Source: Clostridiales bacterium (lineage in GTDB: Bacteria; Bacillota; Sulfobacillia; UBA995; UBA9673). From it: 10,201 nucleotides of DNA. Position 1 is the first letter of the stretch; every line of letters begins with the position of its first letter. Of this stretch, positions 6,949 to 10,201 are shown piece by piece. Position numbers and translations under genes: made by a program. The notes beneath the pieces were generated by a model. The model did no database searches. It was not told the origin of the DNA and saw only the letters and a list, made by a program, of their open reading frames with translations. The stretch lies in assembly GCA_003541445.1 (NCBI GenBank), contig DPMO01000090.1, positions 1 to 10,201 of the forward strand, given 5' to 3'.

Positions 6949-8013
6949 CTACCCCACAGCCACCTCGGCTTCGGCCGGCTCCTCCACCTCCACCTTGGGC
7001 CTCGGGTAGAGTCCCGCCCGCTCGACGATCTCGGGCACGATGGACTCCCAGGCGATGGCCATGATGTGGACGCCGTGGACGCCCTTGATCTCCTTCAGCC
7101 GCTGGATCATCTCCACGGCGATGTTCACGCCCTCGGCCTTCTTGTCGGCGGCCCCTTCCATGCGCTTGATGAGCTCGTCCGGGACCTTCATCCCGGGCAC
7201 CGTCCGTATGTACTTCAGGGCCTTGTCCGATTTCACCGGGGTGATGCCGGCCAGGATGAAGACCTTCTCGTCGAGGCCCTCGTCACGGACCATCCGCATC
7301 CACTTCTCGAACCTGTCCATGTCGAAGATGCACTGGGTCTGGATGAACTCGGCTCCGGCGGCGATCTTCTTCGCCAGCCGCCTCACGCGGAACTCGAACG
7401 GGTCGCCGAACGGGTTGGCCGCCGCCCCGACGAACATCCGCGGCTCGTGGCTCTTTATCTGGTCCCCGCACTGGAACTTCTTCTCGTCGCGCATGGCGCG
7501 GACCATCTGGACCATCTGCAGGGAGTCGAGGTCATGGACGTTCCTCGCGCCCGGATGGTTGCCGAAGGTCTGGTGGTCTCCGGCCAGGCACAGGATGTTC
7601 CGCACTCCCAGACTGGCGGCCCCGAGGATGTCGGACTGGATGGCGATGCGGTTCCGGTCGCGGGCCGTCATCTGCATGATGGGCTCTCCCCCGGCCCGGA
7701 TGACGTGCACGGCCGCCGCCAGACTGCAGAGGCGGACGATGGCCGTCTGGTTGTCGGTCAGGTTCTGGCCGTCGGAGTAGTCCTTGAGGACGGAGGCGTG
7801 CTTCAGGATGCCCTCCGACTTGGAACTCTGCGGAGGACCGATCTCGCAGGTCACGGCGAAGTGACCCTCCCGCAGGACCCTCTCCAGCCGGCTCGAGGTC
7901 CGGCACCCGCCGCCGCCGCCGGACGCTCCCCCCGAGGTCGCGCCTGCCGCCGCGTCGCCCGGACCGCCGGCCACTGCCGCCGCCGCGGCCTGCGCCGCAT
8001 CCGCCGCGGTCAT
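6949..8013 (-). CDS. metF: Methylenetetrahydrofolate reductase, MetF subunit
   Basis: The enzyme reduces 5,10-methylene-THF to 5-methyl-THF (or the reverse) in the methyl branch of the Wood-Ljungdahl pathway. The 354-residue protein has a TIM-barrel MTHFR domain from about residue 45 to 335. E57 in TCEIGPP corresponds to the catalytic glutamate. Other family features are NLTDNQT (84-90), MTARDRNR (115-122), LCLAGDHQ (141-148) and the FIQTQ strand (223-227). The first 44 residues are Ala/Gly-rich low complexity, including a five-glycine run encoded by CCG repeats, and are not part of the fold. The ATG at 8013 overlaps the metV stop (ATGA), with GGAGGAGG about 10 nt upstream. The frame is open further upstream through metV, but that is a shadow. 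Like Moorella MetF it probably works with MetV and the Hdr/Mvh subunits encoded upstream rather than taking NAD(P)H alone. Confidence 0.95.
   Translation of the reverse strand: MTAADAAQAAAAAVAGGPGDAAAGATSGGASGGGGGCRTSSRLERVLREGHFAVTCEIGPPQSSKSEGILKHASVLKDYSDGQNLTDNQTAIVRLCSLAAAVHVIRAGGEPIMQMTARDRNRIAIQSDILGAASLGVRNILCLAGDHQTFGNHPGARNVHDLDSLQMVQMVRAMRDEKKFQCGDQIKSHEPRMFVGAAANPFGDPFEFRVRRLAKKIAAGAEFIQTQCIFDMDRFEKWMRMVRDEGLDEKVFILAGITPVKSDKALKYIRTVPGMKVPDELIKRMEGAADKKAEGVNIAVEMIQRLKEIKGVHGVHIMAIAWESIVPEIVERAGLYPRPKVEVEEPAEAEVAVG
7907..7921. repeat. (CCG)5 trinucleotide repeat inside metF
   Basis: Five consecutive CCG units encode most of the glycine run near residues 32-36 of MetF, within its low-complexity N-terminus. 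The run may be prone to slippage in steps of one codon, which would not break the frame. Confidence 0.7.
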
Positions 8014-8681
8014 TCGATCATCGCCTCCTCCTTCACGAACTTCCTGGGCCCGCCGTCGCGGCTTGCCGCCCAGTCCTTCGGCGGCTGGACCGCGTCGAGG
8101 AGGTCGAGCCGCCCCAGTCCCTTGAGCCGGTCGTAGATGAGCTGCCAGGCGCAGGGGATGTCCTTGTCCAACTCGCAGTGCCCGTCCTGGGAGCCGCCGC
8201 AGGGGCCGTTGAGGATGCTCTTGGAGCAGCGGATGATGGGACAGATGCCTCCGGTGAGGTGAAGGACGCAGTCCCCGCAGAAGCCGCACCGCTCCTCCCA
8301 GACGCCGGCCTGGACCGTCCCGCCGCCGAAAGAGGTGTTGAGACCGGGGACGACCCACTTGTCCGGGTAGGCCTCAGCGATGAACTGGACCCCGACGCCG
8401 CAGCCGAGCGAGAGGACGCAGTCGGCCTCCTTCACCTTCTTGGCCAGCTCCGCCACGTACTCGGGCTCGCACTGCCGAACGATGGTCTGGGTGTCGATGG
8501 TGCCCTGGCGGCCGTCCTTCTTCCACATGATGCGGAGGGCGGAGGCCAGGACTTCGACCTCCTTCTCACCGCCGACCTGGCAGACCGTCACGCACTCGCC
8601 GCAGCCGACGATGAGGAGGTGTCTGGAGTCCCCGACCAGCTTCGCCACCTCGGAAATCGGTTTGGGCTCGGCTACGATCAT
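8010..8681 (-). CDS. metV: MetV, Cys-rich Fe-S/zinc partner subunit of MTHFR
   Basis: MetV is the small subunit of the two-part methylenetetrahydrofolate reductase of acetogens and relatives, and probably passes electrons between the Hdr/Mvh module and MetF. The 223 residues contain 14 cysteines. C27, C30 and C34 lie in GCGECVTVC and further cysteines at 71, 88 and 94. A dense C-terminal set follows: C132, C135 and C138 (CGFCGDC), C147, C152, C161, C169 and C177. The GICPIIRCSKSILNGPCGG block (145-163) is the clearest family signature and matches the C-terminal MTHFR domain described in databases. The ATG at 8681 overlaps the mvhD stop by 4 bp, and AGAGG lies about 10 nt upstream. Its own stop overlaps the metF start, so mvhD, metV and metF are translated in tandem. 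All expected cysteine blocks are present. Confidence 0.95.
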   Translation of the reverse strand: MIVAEPKPISEVAKLVGDSRHLLIVGCGECVTVCQVGGEKEVEVLASALRIMWKKDGRQGTIDTQTIVRQCEPEYVAELAKKVKEADCVLSLGCGVGVQFIAEAYPDKWVVPGLNTSFGGGTVQAGVWEERCGFCGDCVLHLTGGICPIIRCSKSILNGPCGGSQDGHCELDKDIPCAWQLIYDRLKGLGRLDLLDAVQPPKDWAASRDGGPRKFVKEEAMIE

Positions 8682-9319
8682 TCGGGCTTCACCTCTCCCT
8701 GCTTCCCGGCCGCCTCTTGTTCCGCGGCCCCGTCGAGCACCGTGGCCGGCCTCGCGGCCGAGGCCTCGGGGCGCACGGGGCTCGGGCCGAGTTCCTTGAT
8801 CCTCTCTGTCATCTCCTCGGCGATCTCCGCGAACCTTGTCCCCATGGCCGCCGAAAGATTGAACATCTCAAGCCGCCGCCCGTCGAGGCCGATCTCGTCC
8901 AGGATCTTCTTGACCGCCTGCACCCGCCTCTTGGCCCGGAAGTTGCCCTTGAGGAAGTGACAGTCCCCCTCCATACAGCCGGCCACATAGACGCCGTCCG
9001 CCCCCTCCTCGAAGGCCTTGAGGAGGATGACGGGGTCGACCTTCCCGGAGCAGGGCACCTCGATGATGCGGATGTTCGCCGGGTACTGGAGGCGCATCGA
9101 GCCGGCCAGGTCGGCCGCCGAGTAGGCGCAGTAGTAGCAGCAGAAGGCCACGATCTTGGGCTCGAAGTCCGGGTGGCTCGACCCGGTCCCGCCCGCCGCT
9201 CCCGTCTCCGCGGCTCCGGTCTCCGCGGCCTCGGCCGGCATGGCCCTGTCCTCCACGGCCCCCGCCGCAGCTCCGTCCTCGACGGGCTCTGCCGCCGCCT
9301 CCGGTTCCTTGCTCGCCAA
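8678..9319 (-). CDS. mvhD: MvhD-type [2Fe-2S] electron-transfer subunit
   Basis: MvhD (methyl-viologen-reducing hydrogenase delta) links HdrA to an electron donor or acceptor. The core spans about residues 55-180 of the 213. It keeps the family cysteines C60, C61 and C64 (FCCYYCAYSAADLAG), C90 (VPCSGKVDP), C115 and C120 (VAGCMEGDCHF), enough for a [2Fe-2S] cluster. The first 50 residues are Ala/Glu/Gly-rich low complexity, and about 30 similar residues trail the C-terminus; neither belongs to the family fold. The start is set to TTG at 9319. GGAGGTGA, a full match to the anti-Shine-Dalgarno, leaves a normal 8-nt gap to it, whereas the upstream in-frame GTG at 9328 would abut the GGAG. It follows hdrA by 30 bp and overlaps metV. 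No hydrogenase gene is in view, so it probably serves the MetFV-Hdr complex. Confidence 0.93.
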   Translation of the reverse strand: MASKEPEAAAEPVEDGAAAGAVEDRAMPAEAAETGAAETGAAGGTGSSHPDFEPKIVAFCCYYCAYSAADLAGSMRLQYPANIRIIEVPCSGKVDPVILLKAFEEGADGVYVAGCMEGDCHFLKGNFRAKRRVQAVKKILDEIGLDGRRLEMFNLSAAMGTRFAEIAEEMTERIKELGPSPVRPEASAARPATVLDGAAEQEAAGKQGEVKPE

Positions 9320-9349
9320 CGTGCTCACCTCCGATGCCCTCTCTCCGCG

Positions 9350-10201
9350 CTAGTCGGACACCCGGGCGTACATCCCCGCCACCTTGGCGGCGAGCTGGGC
9401 GTCCTTGTAGTTCGCGAGCTGGATGGCCTTGCCCGGGCACTCGGCCGCACAGCTCCCGCAACCCATGCACTGGACCGGGCTTATCTCGGCCACCCCTCTC
9501 TCGTTTATCTTCGGCACCTGGAACGGGCACACCCTCACGCACGTCAGGCAGGCCGCGCAGAGCCCCTCATCGACCGAGGCGACCACGCCGCCGGCCATCA
9601 TGTTCTCCCGCGAGAGGATGGTCGCCGCGCGGGCCGCGGCCCCGCGGGCCTGATAGACCGCCTCGGCGATGAACTTCGGCGAATGCCCGGCCCCGCAGAG
9701 GTAGATGCCGTTCGACGGGAAGTCCATCGGCGCCAGCTTGATGTGGGTCTCGAGGAAGAAGCCGTCGTCGTTGAGGGGCACCTTGAGAAGGGTGCCGAGC
9801 GCCCGGGCGTCCTCCGCCGGGTCGGCCGCCGCGGCCAGGATGACGTTGTCCGGGTGGATGACCAACTCGAACCCTGTCGCCGCGTCCCTGACCTTCACCT
9901 TGAGACGCCCCGCCGGGGCCCCGCCGCCGGCGGCAGTGGCGGCAGCCGCGCCAACCGCGCCGGCCGCGCCATCGACGGCCGCACCCTCGACGGTCACCTC
10001 GGGCTTGGCCTCCTCGTCGTAGTTCACGAAGACGACACCCGCCTCGCGGGCCTGACGGTAGTACCTCTCGTAAAGGCCGTAGGACCGGATGTCGCGGTAG
10101 AGGACATAGACCTGAGCCTCGGGCTTGAGCTCCTTCAGGCGCAGGGCGTTCTTCAGGGTCTCGACGCAGCACGTCCGCGAGCAGTAGCGGCGCTCCTCGT
10201 T
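9350..10201 (-). CDS. hdrA: HdrA, C-terminal part (5' end off the right edge)
   Basis: HdrA is the FAD- and Fe-S-bearing core of heterodisulfide-reductase-type complexes, where electron bifurcation can occur. The 283 visible residues begin with the YCSRTCC cysteine segment (6-12) and the conserved YVLYRDIRSYG strand (32-42). They continue through the end of the flavin-binding domain, with GIYLCGAGHSPKFIAEAVYQ at 165-184. A two-[4Fe-4S] ferredoxin domain closes the protein: C215, C218, C221 and C225, then C245, C248, C251 and C255. Between the two parts, residues 72-97 are an Ala/Gly-rich insertion where relatives usually have a short turn. The reading frame is open to the last base, so the real start and the N-terminal FAD motif lie outside. 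The gene leads into mvhD, metV and metF on the same strand; no promoter is visible in the window. Confidence 0.95.
   Translation of the reverse strand, partial: NEERRYCSRTCCVETLKNALRLKELKPEAQVYVLYRDIRSYGLYERYYRQAREAGVVFVNYDEEAKPEVTVEGAAVDGAAGAVGAAAATAAGGGAPAGRLKVKVRDAATGFELVIHPDNVILAAAADPAEDARALGTLLKVPLNDDGFFLETHIKLAPMDFPSNGIYLCGAGHSPKFIAEAVYQARGAAARAATILSRENMMAGGVVASVDEGLCAACLTCVRVCPFQVPKINERGVAEISPVQCMGCGSCAAECPGKAIQLANYKDAQLAAKVAGMYARVSD

Noticed and set aside
6319..8136. A 605-codon open frame on the plus strand across the end of accC and metF
   Set aside because: It overlaps two well-recognised genes in another frame or strand; its translation is low-complexity and unlike any protein.
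8014..8358. Upstream extension of the metF reading frame
   Set aside because: It runs inside metV in another frame and is Arg/Gly/Pro-rich. The ATG at 8013 with its own ribosome binding site and ATGA overlap explains the start.

Overview
The window is very GC-rich bacterial chromosome, by eye around two thirds G+C, with dense genes, short intergenic gaps, strong AGGAGGT-type ribosome binding sites and frequent GTG/TTG starts. It encodes part of a MetFV-HdrABC-MvhD module of the methyl branch of the Wood-Ljungdahl pathway and a neighbouring DUF421/DUF4363 pair. Together these suggest an anaerobe with acetyl-CoA-pathway metabolism, most likely a high-GC member of the Firmicutes/Clostridia. A deep-branching anaerobic actinobacterium is possible. 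The assignment is inference from gene content only.

Layout from left to right. (1) 1-1141, minus strand: an Rrf2-family Fe-S regulator gene with an MFS transporter gene 10 bp downstream; the transporter runs off the left edge. A perfect 17-bp palindrome lies just upstream of the regulator and overlaps a possible -10 element, so autoregulation is likely. (2) 1323-3691, minus strand: a MATE-family exporter whose stop codon overlaps the start of a Sfp-type 4'-phosphopantetheinyl transferase (ATGA overlap). (3) 3916-5174, minus strand: a DUF421 (YetF-type) membrane protein followed by a small membrane-anchored DUF4363 protein. (4) 5175-5554: a 380-bp divergent intergenic region with one AT-rich island and GC-rich hairpins. 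(5) 5555-6904, plus strand: a complete biotin carboxylase (accC/pycA type), the only plus-strand gene. (6) 6949-10201, minus strand and convergent with accC: hdrA (5' end missing), mvhD, metV and metF, tightly packed; the mvhD/metV and metV/metF junctions are 4-bp ATGA overlaps.

The redox cassette is the best-defined system. HdrA (flavin/Fe-S), MvhD ([2Fe-2S] electron-transfer subunit), MetV (Cys-rich partner subunit) and MetF (methylenetetrahydrofolate reductase) have the order known from acetogens such as Moorella, where hdrB and hdrC complete the complex. Here those two genes would be expected just beyond the right edge. The unusual feature is that HdrA, MvhD and MetF each carry an added Ala/Gly-rich low-complexity segment. 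No CRISPR array, tRNA, rRNA, transposase or phage gene was seen.
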